Position numbers and translations under genes: made by a program. Positions 25,900 through 34,846 of a DNA stretch of 64,000 bases are shown one piece after another. The notes under the pieces were generated by a model. It searched no databases and had not been told where the DNA came from. It saw nothing but the letters and a program-made list of their open reading frames with translations. Position 1 is the stretch's first letter, and each line of letters opens with the position of its first letter. This DNA comes from Candidatus Helarchaeota archaeon. Lineage in GTDB: Archaea > Asgardarchaeota > Lokiarchaeia > Helarchaeales > RDOG01. The DNA lies in assembly GCA_019058315.1 (NCBI GenBank), contig JAHPZH010000001.1:943432-1007431 (forward strand). Reading direction: 5' to 3'.

Positions 25900-27342
25900 T
25901 CATGTTGTTACATCACAACCTTTCTTCTTCAAGTCTGATATCCATTTTTTTATCTTGCTCGGCAACTTGCTTGTTGACATGAGTGGAGTAGATCGTAAAT
26001 TCAATTGTTTAAGTGAGGTTAAATTACCAATTGACTCTGGGAGTTTAGATAAATTTTTATTATATTTTAGGTGAAGATGTGTAAGGTTAGTAAGATTTCC
26101 AATAGAATCAGGAAGATTGGTTAATTGGTTGGAAGATAAATCGAGTCCTTGAAGTGAATTTAAATTACCTATTTCCTCGGGAAGTGTAGTTAATTTGTTA
26201 CTCTCTAAACTCAACATTCGAAGTAAAGGTAAATCGCCAATCGTCTTAGGTAGAGAAGTCAATTCGTTATTCTTCAGTATTAGTATTTCAATCGCCTTTA
26301 GATTCCCAATCTCATTAGGAAGAGTAGATAATTTATTATTCTCAAGCCCTAATAGCTTAAGGGATTTTAAACCACCTATTGACTTTGGTAGACTCTCTAA
26401 ATGATTATTGTCTAAAAAGCATTCTTTCATATTCTCTAAATTACCAAATGACTCTGGAAGTTCTGTTACATAATTTTGTTGTATATCGAATAAATAAAGG
26501 TCCTTTAAATTTCCAATTACATCAGGAAGTGCGCTCAATCCCCTTCCTGCCAATCCAACTCCATTTACATGCTCTTTTTTTATCATTATTCCAACCATAC
26601 CCGCCTCGATGAACTCAACAACATTTAGTTCTCTCCTAATTAAATCTTCTAACACTTCAATTACTTCAATTTCATAAGCGGGTAATTTTATTCCACGAAA
26701 ATCTTTCATATCTTTTATTAATTCTTTTTCTTTAATCTCAGATATTAAAATTTCTCCATTCACATTTTTAGGGGGTTTAGCGAAATTTTGACTTTTTAGC
26801 ACCTTAATTACATCCGGGAATTTTTTCCTATCATTCTTACAAACTACACTAAACAATATATATGGCCCAATAAAACATCTCTTTAAACTAGTTTCGTATT
26901 CTTTATTGTTTTTAGGTATCATTTTATTCAATTGTTGGTCTAATGCCTCAAAGAATTTAGGAATCTTTTCCCAGCCATATTTCGGGTCAAATGTTATTTG
27001 AAAAGATTTTCCCTCAACAACATTCAATTTTATGATTCCCTTAAATGGAATGATTCCTTTAATTTCCATACGAGAATTTCCTTTAATTGCCAACGATCCT
27101 TTCTTATACAATTCAATATAACTATCATAAATACTGAAATTGAGCTCTGTAGGGGGAAAAACAAACTTTATATTTTCTTTATCCTCTGCATCAGCTCCCA
27201 GAATCAATAACGCAGTGCCTTCTCTAAAAGTTATAAGAGGTGAATCTTTTTTTAAGACTTTCTTCTCTTTTTTTATCACTTTCTTTCCTTTTTTAGAGGT
27301 CTTTTTCTTTTTTTTTGTAACTTTCTTGCTTTTTTTTGGAAT
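25900..27342 (-). CDS. Leucine-rich-repeat protein with Lys-rich tail (probable ATT start)
   Basis: The N-terminus is a lysine-rich tail. A beta-rich domain of about 200 residues follows (VEGKSFQITFDPKYGWEKIPKF) that the other LRR proteins lack. After the MKDFRGIKLPAYEIEVIEVLEDL linker come about eight LRRs (LPESIGNLxxLxxLxLxxN) to the end. The first NTG start is GTG 27279, inside the Lys tail. Extending back 21 codons in frame to ATT 27342 puts GGGAG nine bases upstream. The result (ATT-CCA-Lys-rich) matches the ATG-CCA/T-Lys starts of the LRR genes at 15756 and 17187. Partner specificity is unknown. Confidence 0.78.
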   Translation of the reverse strand: MPKKSKKVTKKKKKTSKKGKKVIKKEKKVLKKDSPLITFREGTALLILGADAEDKENIKFVFPPTELNFSIYDSYIELYKKGSLAIKGNSRMEIKGIIPFKGIIKLNVVEGKSFQITFDPKYGWEKIPKFFEALDQQLNKMIPKNNKEYETSLKRCFIGPYILFSVVCKNDRKKFPDVIKVLKSQNFAKPPKNVNGEILISEIKEKELIKDMKDFRGIKLPAYEIEVIEVLEDLIRRELNVVEFIEAGMVGIMIKKEHVNGVGLAGRGLSALPDVIGNLKDLYLFDIQQNYVTELPESFGNLENMKECFLDNNHLESLPKSIGGLKSLKLLGLENNKLSTLPNEIGNLKAIEILILKNNELTSLPKTIGDLPLLRMLSLESNKLTTLPEEIGNLNSLQGLDLSSNQLTNLPDSIGNLTNLTHLHLKYNKNLSKLPESIGNLTSLKQLNLRSTPLMSTSKLPSKIKKWISDLKKKGCDVTT

Positions 27343-27445
27343 TATAATCGTCTCCCAATTTAAACAATTAGTAATTATTAAATGGATATTGATTTAATCT
27401 TTTCCGAAAAAATAAAAATAAGTAAATTTTTTGTATAAAAAAAGT

Positions 27446-28240
27446 TTAGTCTTTAAATCCAGCTTCAAAATAACAAATAGAATTATCTTTTTGAATTTCT
27501 AAAACTCTTGTAAAAAGATTTTCTCCAAAATTTTCATGAAGTTTTTGTTCATAAAATCCTGAAATCATGTGATAAAAGAATTCGGTATTCTCAAAATCCA
27601 TCGTATATTTTATTCTGATAACTAATGAAGTGGCATTTAATGGAGGAGGAATGATTTCTGCATCAATTACCTTTCCAAACTGGTTAAAAACTTCGAAATG
27701 CTGCAGACATACCTTGCCGATTTGAATTAAATAAGCTCTTTTATCTTTTTCTGGATTTGTTTTAGCTGAAATCTCTACAATTGGCCAATCAATAGTTTTA
27801 CTCATCTGCCGACCAATTTCTTTTATTAGTTCTTCTAAATTTGTATGAAGAGGCGAAAATACTTTTTCAAATGCTTTAAAAAAACTGATCATAAAATCGT
27901 TAGCGAAAAATCCCACTCTATTTAAAATATCTCTAGAGCTATCTTGTATCTTATCACGTTTAATTAAACATATATTAGATCGTCCTATTTCCATTATTAA
28001 TATTTTATCTTCCTTCTTTAAAGCTTCTATATATTTTTTCACAGTATTTCTACTTAGCCCAAGACGTTCAGCAATTTGGGTATAATTTAAACCAAATTTA
28101 GCATTATCTAATAGAGTTAAAATATTTTTCCTAATACTTTTTCCGCCTCTCTTCTTTAAAAATTCAGTTTTAATATGTTTTTGGTTATTTTGAATTGACA
28201 ATTTAATCAAATCTTCATATATATTAATTTTCTTTTTCAA
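27446..28240 (-). CDS. HTH transcriptional regulator with C-terminal sensor-like domain
   Basis: Residues 35-75 form a helix-turn-helix (LNYTQIAERLGLSRNTVKKYIEALKKE) with a wing-like IMEIGRSNICLIKR. The C-terminal 170 residues, ending in ICYFEAGFKD, look like a ligand-binding domain, possibly V4R-like. The gene is transcribed away from the catabolic gene series at 28430. The intergenic space holds two identical palindromes 21 bases apart, the pattern expected of an operator for a local regulator. The start is TTG. The ligand is unknown; a pathway intermediate is a reasonable guess. Confidence 0.75.
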   Translation of the reverse strand: MKKKINIYEDLIKLSIQNNQKHIKTEFLKKRGGKSIRKNILTLLDNAKFGLNYTQIAERLGLSRNTVKKYIEALKKEDKILIMEIGRSNICLIKRDKIQDSSRDILNRVGFFANDFMISFFKAFEKVFSPLHTNLEELIKEIGRQMSKTIDWPIVEISAKTNPEKDKRAYLIQIGKVCLQHFEVFNQFGKVIDAEIIPPPLNATSLVIRIKYTMDFENTEFFYHMISGFYEQKLHENFGENLFTRVLEIQKDNSICYFEAGFKD

Positions 28241-28273
28241 TAATTTTTAATCAAAAAGTTTATAATTTAATTT

Positions 28274-28313
28274 TGCCCACATTGATCAAAAAAATGCCGA
28301 TATTGATCAAAAA
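28274..28313. promoter_or_regulatory. Candidate operator: 21-bp-spaced direct repeat containing TTGATCAA
   Basis: Two copies of TGCCNAYATTGATCAAAAA start at 28274 and 28295, exactly 21 bases apart, or two helical turns. Each contains the perfect palindrome TTGATCAA. They lie between the divergent HTH regulator and the first FAD-linked oxidase gene, so they are likely bound by that regulator on one face of the DNA. Confidence 0.6.
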
Positions 28314-28429
28314 TATATTGTTAAAAATTTATTAATAACTCTTTGCATTAGTTTGTCTAAATCATAATTATTGAATAATTCAATATTCGGAAAAAAATAG
28401 AGAGGTTAGAACATAGGATGTGATAATAA

Positions 28430-29989
28430 ATGTCCAAAGTGAAAAGTTTATATGATGAATCGAAAGTTAAAAGTGCATATAAAGAAATTGAGGATATTAT
28501 CGGATCAGACTATATTACCGATAAAGATTTTATGAAAGCTGCTTATTCTAGAAATGTCGACCCAGCATTTCCTGATAGATGGGCCGATATGATTGTTAGA
28601 CCAGAAACTTCAGAAGAAATTTCTGGAATTGTAAAAGTGGCTAATAAATATAAAATACATATGGTTCCTAGAGGCGGAGGCGCAGATTTAGTTGGTGGCT
28701 CTGTTACTCAAAGTGGAATACTTTTAGATCTTACAAGAATAAATCAGATTTTTGAAGTCAGTGAAACTGATTTTTATGCTGTGGTAGGATGTGGAATAAC
28801 TTGGGGGATATTGGTTTCAGAATTACAGAAAAAAGGTTTAACTACTGGAGTTTTAGGACCAGGAAGCGGATATTCAGCAACCATTGGCGGAGGATTATCA
28901 AATAGTACTGCTGGATTTGGTTCTACAAAATATGGTCTAGTTCCAGATATATGTTTAGGTGTCGAAGTAGTTTTACCTAACCCAAAAGGAACAATTCTAA
29001 GAACTGGGGCTGCAGCTAATAAATATGCACGGCCATTTTGTAGATATGGAGTTGCACCTGACTTTACAGGACTTTTTATGGGTGATGTTGGAACTTTAGG
29101 TATTAAATCAAAGGCTTTCTTAAAATTATCTCCTGACGCTCCATATAAAACTCGAAGAGATTTTATGCTTAAAAATGATGATTACGATCTAACAACTAAG
29201 TTAATGCACCGTTTACAGACTGAAATACGGGAAGGTTTAACTGATTTATTGGTTGTTCCATCTGTTATAGTAGATCTCAAAAGCCTTGTGCCAAAGGAAA
29301 GAGCCCCAGATAAAAAACCAGAGATAACAGGACCTATATTCCAAGTTGGGTTAGAAGCATTCGATGAACGGATATTAGATATATATATTGAAAAGGCTAA
29401 GGAAATCTTAAAAAATGATAGCAGACCTTTTGAATGGCAAGAAATAGATTTGGCTGAACCTTTAGCTAAGGATTTTGAATTCAACCTTAAATATGCCTTT
29501 AATTATTTTAATCAATACATTTCTCCGAGTCCACCATTAGTCGCTTGCACCACATGCCATAAAGTGCCTATTTCACACATTTCGGAAGCTAAAAGAAAGG
29601 CGGATGAGTATGCAATAAAAGCTGAAGAAAAATTTGGTGTAGGAAGTGCTGGGATGTTTGCTACTGTCATTTTTACCTTACCTAATGGTCATTGTGTAAT
29701 AGTAGGCGGTCTGAGTGGTGAAAATGTTGATGAAAAAAGACAAGCTTCAATGGAAGCTTGGCATAGCAAAATAAGAAATCAAGTAAAATATGGAGGCGTA
29801 CATTATTGGCTCGGCGAGTCAATTTCCCAATCAATTGTCGAAGCAGATGCATATTCTCCAGACTTTATCCAGTTTTTCAAAGATATAAAGAAAACTGTTG
29901 ATCCAAATTTCCTCTTGAGTCCAAAAAAATTTCATTTATACAGTTATGAAGATGATTATACTAAATACATAGTAAAAGATGAGGAATAA
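28430..29989 (+). CDS. FAD-linked oxidase (4-cresol dehydrogenase / GlcD type)
   Basis: This is a full-length flavoprotein of 519 residues. The PCMH-type FAD domain includes PRGGGADLVGGSV and GPGSGYSATIGGGLSN. The C-terminal substrate half ends in KKTVDPNFLLSPKKFHLY. It oxidises a hydroxyl or carbon-hydrogen bond and passes electrons on. A CTTCHK motif at residues 373-377, conserved in the next gene, formally matches a heme-c site. A GATGTGAT site precedes the ATG. It is first in a series with a second copy, an Fe-S partner, an acyl-CoA ligase and a thiolase, and is probably controlled from the 28274 operator. Confidence 0.88.
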   Translation: MSKVKSLYDESKVKSAYKEIEDIIGSDYITDKDFMKAAYSRNVDPAFPDRWADMIVRPETSEEISGIVKVANKYKIHMVPRGGGADLVGGSVTQSGILLDLTRINQIFEVSETDFYAVVGCGITWGILVSELQKKGLTTGVLGPGSGYSATIGGGLSNSTAGFGSTKYGLVPDICLGVEVVLPNPKGTILRTGAAANKYARPFCRYGVAPDFTGLFMGDVGTLGIKSKAFLKLSPDAPYKTRRDFMLKNDDYDLTTKLMHRLQTEIREGLTDLLVVPSVIVDLKSLVPKERAPDKKPEITGPIFQVGLEAFDERILDIYIEKAKEILKNDSRPFEWQEIDLAEPLAKDFEFNLKYAFNYFNQYISPSPPLVACTTCHKVPISHISEAKRKADEYAIKAEEKFGVGSAGMFATVIFTLPNGHCVIVGGLSGENVDEKRQASMEAWHSKIRNQVKYGGVHYWLGESISQSIVEADAYSPDFIQFFKDIKKTVDPNFLLSPKKFHLYSYEDDYTKYIVKDEE

Positions 29990-30006
29990 TTTGAGAATGA
30001 AATATT

Positions 30007-31560
30007 ATGACCGAAGTTAAAAGTATTTATGATAAATCCATAATTAAAAAAGCATATAAAGAAATTGAAGATGTAGTTGGACCAGATTATATTACTGATA
30101 AGGACTTTATGAAGGCTTCATACTCGCGAAATGTAGATCCAGCATTTCCAGATCGATGGGCGGACATGATTATACGACCAAACACGACAAAAGAAGTATC
30201 TGGAATTGTAAAAGTAGCCAATAAATATAAGATAAAAATTATTCCTAGAGGCGGAGGAGCTGATCTTGTTGGTGGATCCGTTACACAAGATGGTATTCTC
30301 CTCGACCTTACAAGGATGAATCGTATTATTGAAATAAATGAGAATGATTTTTATTGTGTAGTAGAAACTGGAATTACATGGGGTATTTTACTCTCAGAAT
30401 TACAGAAAAAAGGTCTAACAACCGGTGTAATAGGTCCTGGTAGTGGGTATTCGGCTACTATTGGTGGTGGACTATCGAACGCCACAGCTGGAGGAGGATC
30501 AACAAAATATGGTTTAGTGCCAGATGTATGTATTGGAGTTGAGGTTGTTCTTCCTAATCCAGACGGGACAATTATAAGAACGGGAGCTGCAGCTAATCAA
30601 TATGCACAGCCTTTTTGCCGTTATGGTTTAGCCCCTGACTTCACAGGTCTCTTTATGGGAGACGTGGGAACTATGGGCATTAAAACGAAGGCATATTTAA
30701 AGCTAGTTCGAGATCCTCCAATAAAAACATCAAGCAATTATATGGTTAATACTAAAGATTACAATCTTACAGCAAAATTAATCTATGAACTACAAAAAGA
30801 AGTAAAAGAGGGAATTTACAATCTATCCATTTTACCTTATGAAATGGTCATGTTATTTAAAGATATGTTAGGAGGAGAACAACTTAAGGATATTGAGGTC
30901 ACCGGTCCAATCATCTCAGTCTCACTAGAAGCCGTTAATCAACAGATAGTAGATATTTATCAGAAAATTGTAGATGAAATCATGAAAGATGATGCTAGGC
31001 CATTCGAATTCCCAGATATGGAATCAGGAAGAGCTTTTTCTAGGAGTGGTGAATTCAAATTAAGGGATCTTTATAATGCATTTCATGGGATTATTTCATT
31101 TGTTCCTAATCAAATAACATGCACTACATGCCATAAAATTCCAATGTCCGGTTTGGCAAAGGTAGTAGAAATGGCAGATCAATTTGAAAAGCAATACAAA
31201 AAAGAATACCCTCCCGGTGGAGTGTCTATACTTGCGGGGGTGATCGCTGTGCTTAATAACGGGCATTGTATCATGGTAGGAGGTTTTCATGGTATGAATA
31301 CTGATGAACAACGTAAAATAGCAATGGATATGTGGCATAAAAAATTAAGATTCCAGGTCCAATACGGTGCTATTCACTACTGGTTGGGCGAAGCCATATC
31401 TCAATCAATAGTGGAATCTGGAGCATATACTCCTCAATTTGCAAAATTTTTTAAAGATATGAAAAGGGCTGTAGACCCCAATTTTCTATTAAGCCCAAAT
31501 AAATTTCACATGTATAGTTATGAAGATGATATTTCAAAATATATTGTTAAAGATGAATAA
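30007..31560 (+). CDS. FAD-linked oxidase, tandem paralogue of 28430
   Basis: This protein is very similar to its neighbour along its whole length. The first 60 residues are nearly identical, and the FAD segments PRGGGADLVGGSV and GPGSGYSATIGGGLSNATAG match. The C-terminal halves diverge more, pointing to different substrates or a two-subunit enzyme. CTTCHK recurs at residues 372-376. It starts 17 bases after its sister's stop and precedes the CCG Fe-S protein, so the three likely form one complex or electron chain. Confidence 0.88.
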   Translation: MTEVKSIYDKSIIKKAYKEIEDVVGPDYITDKDFMKASYSRNVDPAFPDRWADMIIRPNTTKEVSGIVKVANKYKIKIIPRGGGADLVGGSVTQDGILLDLTRMNRIIEINENDFYCVVETGITWGILLSELQKKGLTTGVIGPGSGYSATIGGGLSNATAGGGSTKYGLVPDVCIGVEVVLPNPDGTIIRTGAAANQYAQPFCRYGLAPDFTGLFMGDVGTMGIKTKAYLKLVRDPPIKTSSNYMVNTKDYNLTAKLIYELQKEVKEGIYNLSILPYEMVMLFKDMLGGEQLKDIEVTGPIISVSLEAVNQQIVDIYQKIVDEIMKDDARPFEFPDMESGRAFSRSGEFKLRDLYNAFHGIISFVPNQITCTTCHKIPMSGLAKVVEMADQFEKQYKKEYPPGGVSILAGVIAVLNNGHCIMVGGFHGMNTDEQRKIAMDMWHKKLRFQVQYGAIHYWLGEAISQSIVESGAYTPQFAKFFKDMKRAVDPNFLLSPNKFHMYSYEDDISKYIVKDE

Positions 31561-31589
31561 TTAAGGATGAGTAAAAAAGGTGATAAATT

Positions 31590-32798
31590 ATGACAGAAGC
31601 AGATACTAAATTTGATCCAAAAAAGAAATATAAATATTTGAAAAAAGTTAAAAATTTAATATTACAATGTATTAGTTGCGGAGATTGCAGAGAAGCAACT
31701 GATTATACTTCGGTCCCCAAGAAGTGGGGAGTCTGTGTCGCAAGGGAACATAGTACAGGGTTCGAACCTTTCTTTGGGCGAGGGAAAATGCAAATAGCTC
31801 GTTCAATTTGGCAAGGAAAATTAGAATTGAGCAAAGATCTCGCAGAAGTGCTATACCAATGTCCTACTTGTAATGCTTGTTCAACAACATGTTATTATGA
31901 TATGGACAATGCAGCCGTTTATGAGGCGTTGAGAGCAGAATTAGTCGATCGTGAACTGGGATTAGAAGATCATTTAATTATGAATCGAGCAATGGTAGAA
32001 AAATTAAATCCTTACCAACGAGATAATAAAGAAAAAGGCGAATGGTTAAAGCAATTAGATTTTAAGGTAAAAGATGCGAGTAAAGAGAAAGCAGAAGTTC
32101 TTTATTTTGTTGGATGTACAGCAGGATTAACACCAGAAATTAAAAATGTCGCAATTAATACAGCAAAAGTACTTAATAAACTTGGAGTCGATTTCGCAGT
32201 TTTCGGAGAAAATGAAGTATGTTGTGGTAGTGTTGCTATGCGAACTGGAGATCGGAAAGCTTATGATTCTGTTGTTGAAAAAAATATTGAATTATTTCAA
32301 AATTCTGGTTTAAAAACAATTGTTACAAGCTGCGCAGGTTGTTATAAAACGCTTAAAAAGGATTATCGTAAAAAAATGAAAAAGCTAGGTATTGAAGTTC
32401 TTCATACTATTGAATTTATTGATAAAAAAAATCCAAAATTAAAAAATCTAGGTATAACTGCAACATATCATGATCCCTGTCATACTGGCAGGGGAGTAGA
32501 TGAGCCATTATATGAACTACCAAGAAAGCTTTTAGCGCAAATGGCAGAAATAAAAGAGATGCAAACTATAAAAGAAAATGCAAAATGTTGTGGAGCTGGA
32601 GGTGGCGTTAAAAAAGCATTTCCAGATTTCTCTTTAGAAATTGCTAAAAGTAGAATAGAGGAAGCAGAGGAAACAGGAGCAGAATATCTTGTAAGTATTT
32701 GTCCTTTTTGCTATCGAAATTTATCCGATGCAATTAAAGCCAAAGGTTCTAAATTAAAGATGGTTGATCTGCTAGAATTGATTATCCAAGCTTTATAA
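31590..32798 (+). CDS. CCG-domain Fe-S oxidoreductase (GlcF/HdrD-like)
   Basis: This is the electron acceptor partner of the two oxidases just upstream. N-terminal cluster ligands are C27, C30, C33 and C49, and a second cluster has QCPTCNACSTTC. Two CCG domains follow, with CCGSVAMRTG, SCAGC, CCGAGGGVKKAF and ICPFC. It is a 402-residue paralogue of the protein at 749, so the window has two such oxidase/Fe-S sets. GGTGAT lies five bases before the ATG. Confidence 0.9.
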   Translation: MTEADTKFDPKKKYKYLKKVKNLILQCISCGDCREATDYTSVPKKWGVCVAREHSTGFEPFFGRGKMQIARSIWQGKLELSKDLAEVLYQCPTCNACSTTCYYDMDNAAVYEALRAELVDRELGLEDHLIMNRAMVEKLNPYQRDNKEKGEWLKQLDFKVKDASKEKAEVLYFVGCTAGLTPEIKNVAINTAKVLNKLGVDFAVFGENEVCCGSVAMRTGDRKAYDSVVEKNIELFQNSGLKTIVTSCAGCYKTLKKDYRKKMKKLGIEVLHTIEFIDKKNPKLKNLGITATYHDPCHTGRGVDEPLYELPRKLLAQMAEIKEMQTIKENAKCCGAGGGVKKAFPDFSLEIAKSRIEEAEETGAEYLVSICPFCYRNLSDAIKAKGSKLKMVDLLELIIQAL

Positions 32799-32852
32799 TC
32801 TATTTTTTTATTTTAAAATCTTATTTAAATCAAAGATAGGAAAAGTGGATAT

Positions 32853-34841
32853 ATGACTACTTTAAAGGATCCAATAACTATTAGAAAAATGGAAGTTAAA
32901 AATAGGTGGGGACTCCCTCCTATGCTTACTTTTTCATCTGATCCAAAGGGTTGTCCCTCTGACAAAACAATTATGATATATGAACAAAAAGCTCGTGGTG
33001 GAGTAGGTTTAATTACTTTTGAAGCAACTGCAGTGGATACATCCTCTGTTCTGGGTGGGGGCGGAGCTTTTTTAGGAACGGATGATAATATTTCGTGTTA
33101 TAAGAAATTAACTGATATAATACATAAACATGGTGCTAAAATTGGAGTACAATTAGCTGAAAATGGGATAATTGGATTTATAGGAAAGGTCTTATTAAAT
33201 CTCGATGTACAGATATTTGGACCATCAAAAGTAGATCCAGTTATGGCAACTTCAGCTTATGATGTTATGATGCCGGATTGGACTAATAAAATTAAAGAAA
33301 CTGATACTGAAATCATTGAATTTGACAAAAAAACAATAATTAGATATGAAAATGAATTTGCAGATGCAGCAAAAAGAGCGATTCAAGCTGGATTTGATTT
33401 TGTTGAGATCCATTCTGCTCATGGAACTACGCATGCATCTTTTTTAGCTCCTTATTATAATAAAAGAACTGACGAATATGGAGGAACATTAGAAAAAAGG
33501 ACTCTTTTTACTGTCAATACTATTAAGAAAATAAGAAAAAGTATAGGTGAAAAACCACCAATATTTGTTCGAATTTCCGCTGATGAGCTTTTGGAGGATG
33601 GAAATCGGCTTGATGATTCAATAAAAATTGCTAAAATTTTAGAAAAAGCTGGAACTGATTGTCTTGACGTAAGTCAAGGCAATATGATTCGAACTCCTCA
33701 TGGTATTCAAATCCCCACTTATATAGACCATGGAGAATTCGTTTATCTAGCCGAGGCGATTAAGAAAGAGATTAATATTCCTGTAATCACAGTTGGTAGA
33801 ATTACTGATCCTAAAATGGCGGATGAGATTATTCAACAAGGAAAAGCTGATATTGTTTATACAGGTCGTCAGTTAATATGCGATCCTGAAACCCCAAATA
33901 AATATTTTAGTGGTCAGCTTGATGATATTATGCCTTGTCTAGGGTGTTTACAAGGTTGTAATGTAGCACCACAACTTTGTGTTTATGATGCATTTGGTGG
34001 TCGAAATTATCAAGAAATAGAGTCAACAACTGAACCAAAGAAAATTGTTATTTTAGGTGCTGGGATTGCTGGAATGGAAGCAGCTAGAGTTGCAAAAATA
34101 AGAGGACACGATGTTTCAATTTATGAAAAGTCCGATAAAGTAGGAGGAATAATACCTATCGTAGCAAAGGAATATAAAAAAGAAGATTTCATAAAAATTA
34201 TAAATTATTTAAAAACTCAATTAAAAAAACTAAATATCCCTATTTATTTTAATAAAATTCTTAATAAAGATGATATTAATTCACTAAAACCAGATATTTT
34301 AGTTTTAGCATGCGGGTCAACCGAATTTTTACCTGACAACTTTAAAGATTCTCCAAATGTCTTTACACAAGAAGAAGCAATTTTAAAAACAAGACCATTA
34401 GGGAAAAATATTGTTATTAGAGGAGTTAATACCTATTGGAAGGGTGGTGTAGAAACAGCTATTACTTTAAGTGAAGAAGGATATAATATTAAAGCAATAA
34501 TTGGACCAGGACCTCTAGTAGCGAGTGATATTTTATGGGCAACGGGTAGAAGATTCTGGATTCTTAATTATTTTAAAAGAAAAAATATCCCAATATATAC
34601 AAAAGCTAAAATTTTAGACGTATTGGAGAATGGGGTTAAATTTATTGATAACGATGGGAAAGAACAATTTATCGAAGCTGATACATTTATTTACTGTGGT
34701 GCTCGTAGAGGTAATAATAAAGAATTAAAAAAAGAATTCAAAGGAATAGTTCCTGAAATTGTAAGTATTGGTGATGGTAAAAGGCCTAGTAATATTCAAG
34801 AAGTAATGAAAGATGCCCAAAAATTTGCAAGGAAGGTTTAA
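32853..34841 (+). CDS. NADH:flavin oxidoreductase / 2,4-dienoyl-CoA reductase family
   Basis: This 662-residue enzyme has the FadH/BaiC architecture: an old-yellow-enzyme TIM barrel (HSAHGTTHASFLAPYYNKRTD; VRISADEL), a 4Fe-4S site (CLGCLQGCN...QLC), then an FAD/NAD module with GAGIAGMEAARVA and IYEKSDKVGG. It reduces or isomerises conjugated enoates or dienoyl-CoA. The second Rossmann motif reads IRGVNTYWKGGVETA instead of GGGxxGxE, so the nicotinamide site is degenerate and the electron donor may differ. It follows the oxidase/Fe-S set and precedes the acyl-CoA ligase. Confidence 0.87.
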   Translation: MTTLKDPITIRKMEVKNRWGLPPMLTFSSDPKGCPSDKTIMIYEQKARGGVGLITFEATAVDTSSVLGGGGAFLGTDDNISCYKKLTDIIHKHGAKIGVQLAENGIIGFIGKVLLNLDVQIFGPSKVDPVMATSAYDVMMPDWTNKIKETDTEIIEFDKKTIIRYENEFADAAKRAIQAGFDFVEIHSAHGTTHASFLAPYYNKRTDEYGGTLEKRTLFTVNTIKKIRKSIGEKPPIFVRISADELLEDGNRLDDSIKIAKILEKAGTDCLDVSQGNMIRTPHGIQIPTYIDHGEFVYLAEAIKKEINIPVITVGRITDPKMADEIIQQGKADIVYTGRQLICDPETPNKYFSGQLDDIMPCLGCLQGCNVAPQLCVYDAFGGRNYQEIESTTEPKKIVILGAGIAGMEAARVAKIRGHDVSIYEKSDKVGGIIPIVAKEYKKEDFIKIINYLKTQLKKLNIPIYFNKILNKDDINSLKPDILVLACGSTEFLPDNFKDSPNVFTQEEAILKTRPLGKNIVIRGVNTYWKGGVETAITLSEEGYNIKAIIGPGPLVASDILWATGRRFWILNYFKRKNIPIYTKAKILDVLENGVKFIDNDGKEQFIEADTFIYCGARRGNNKELKKEFKGIVPEIVSIGDGKRPSNIQEVMKDAQKFARKV

Positions 34842-34846
34842 TAAAA

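Noticed and set aside
31757..31770. A GGTTCGAACC string resembling a tRNA T-arm
   Set aside because: It lies within the coding frame of the CCG Fe-S protein and has no acceptor stem, D-arm or anticodon arm around it.
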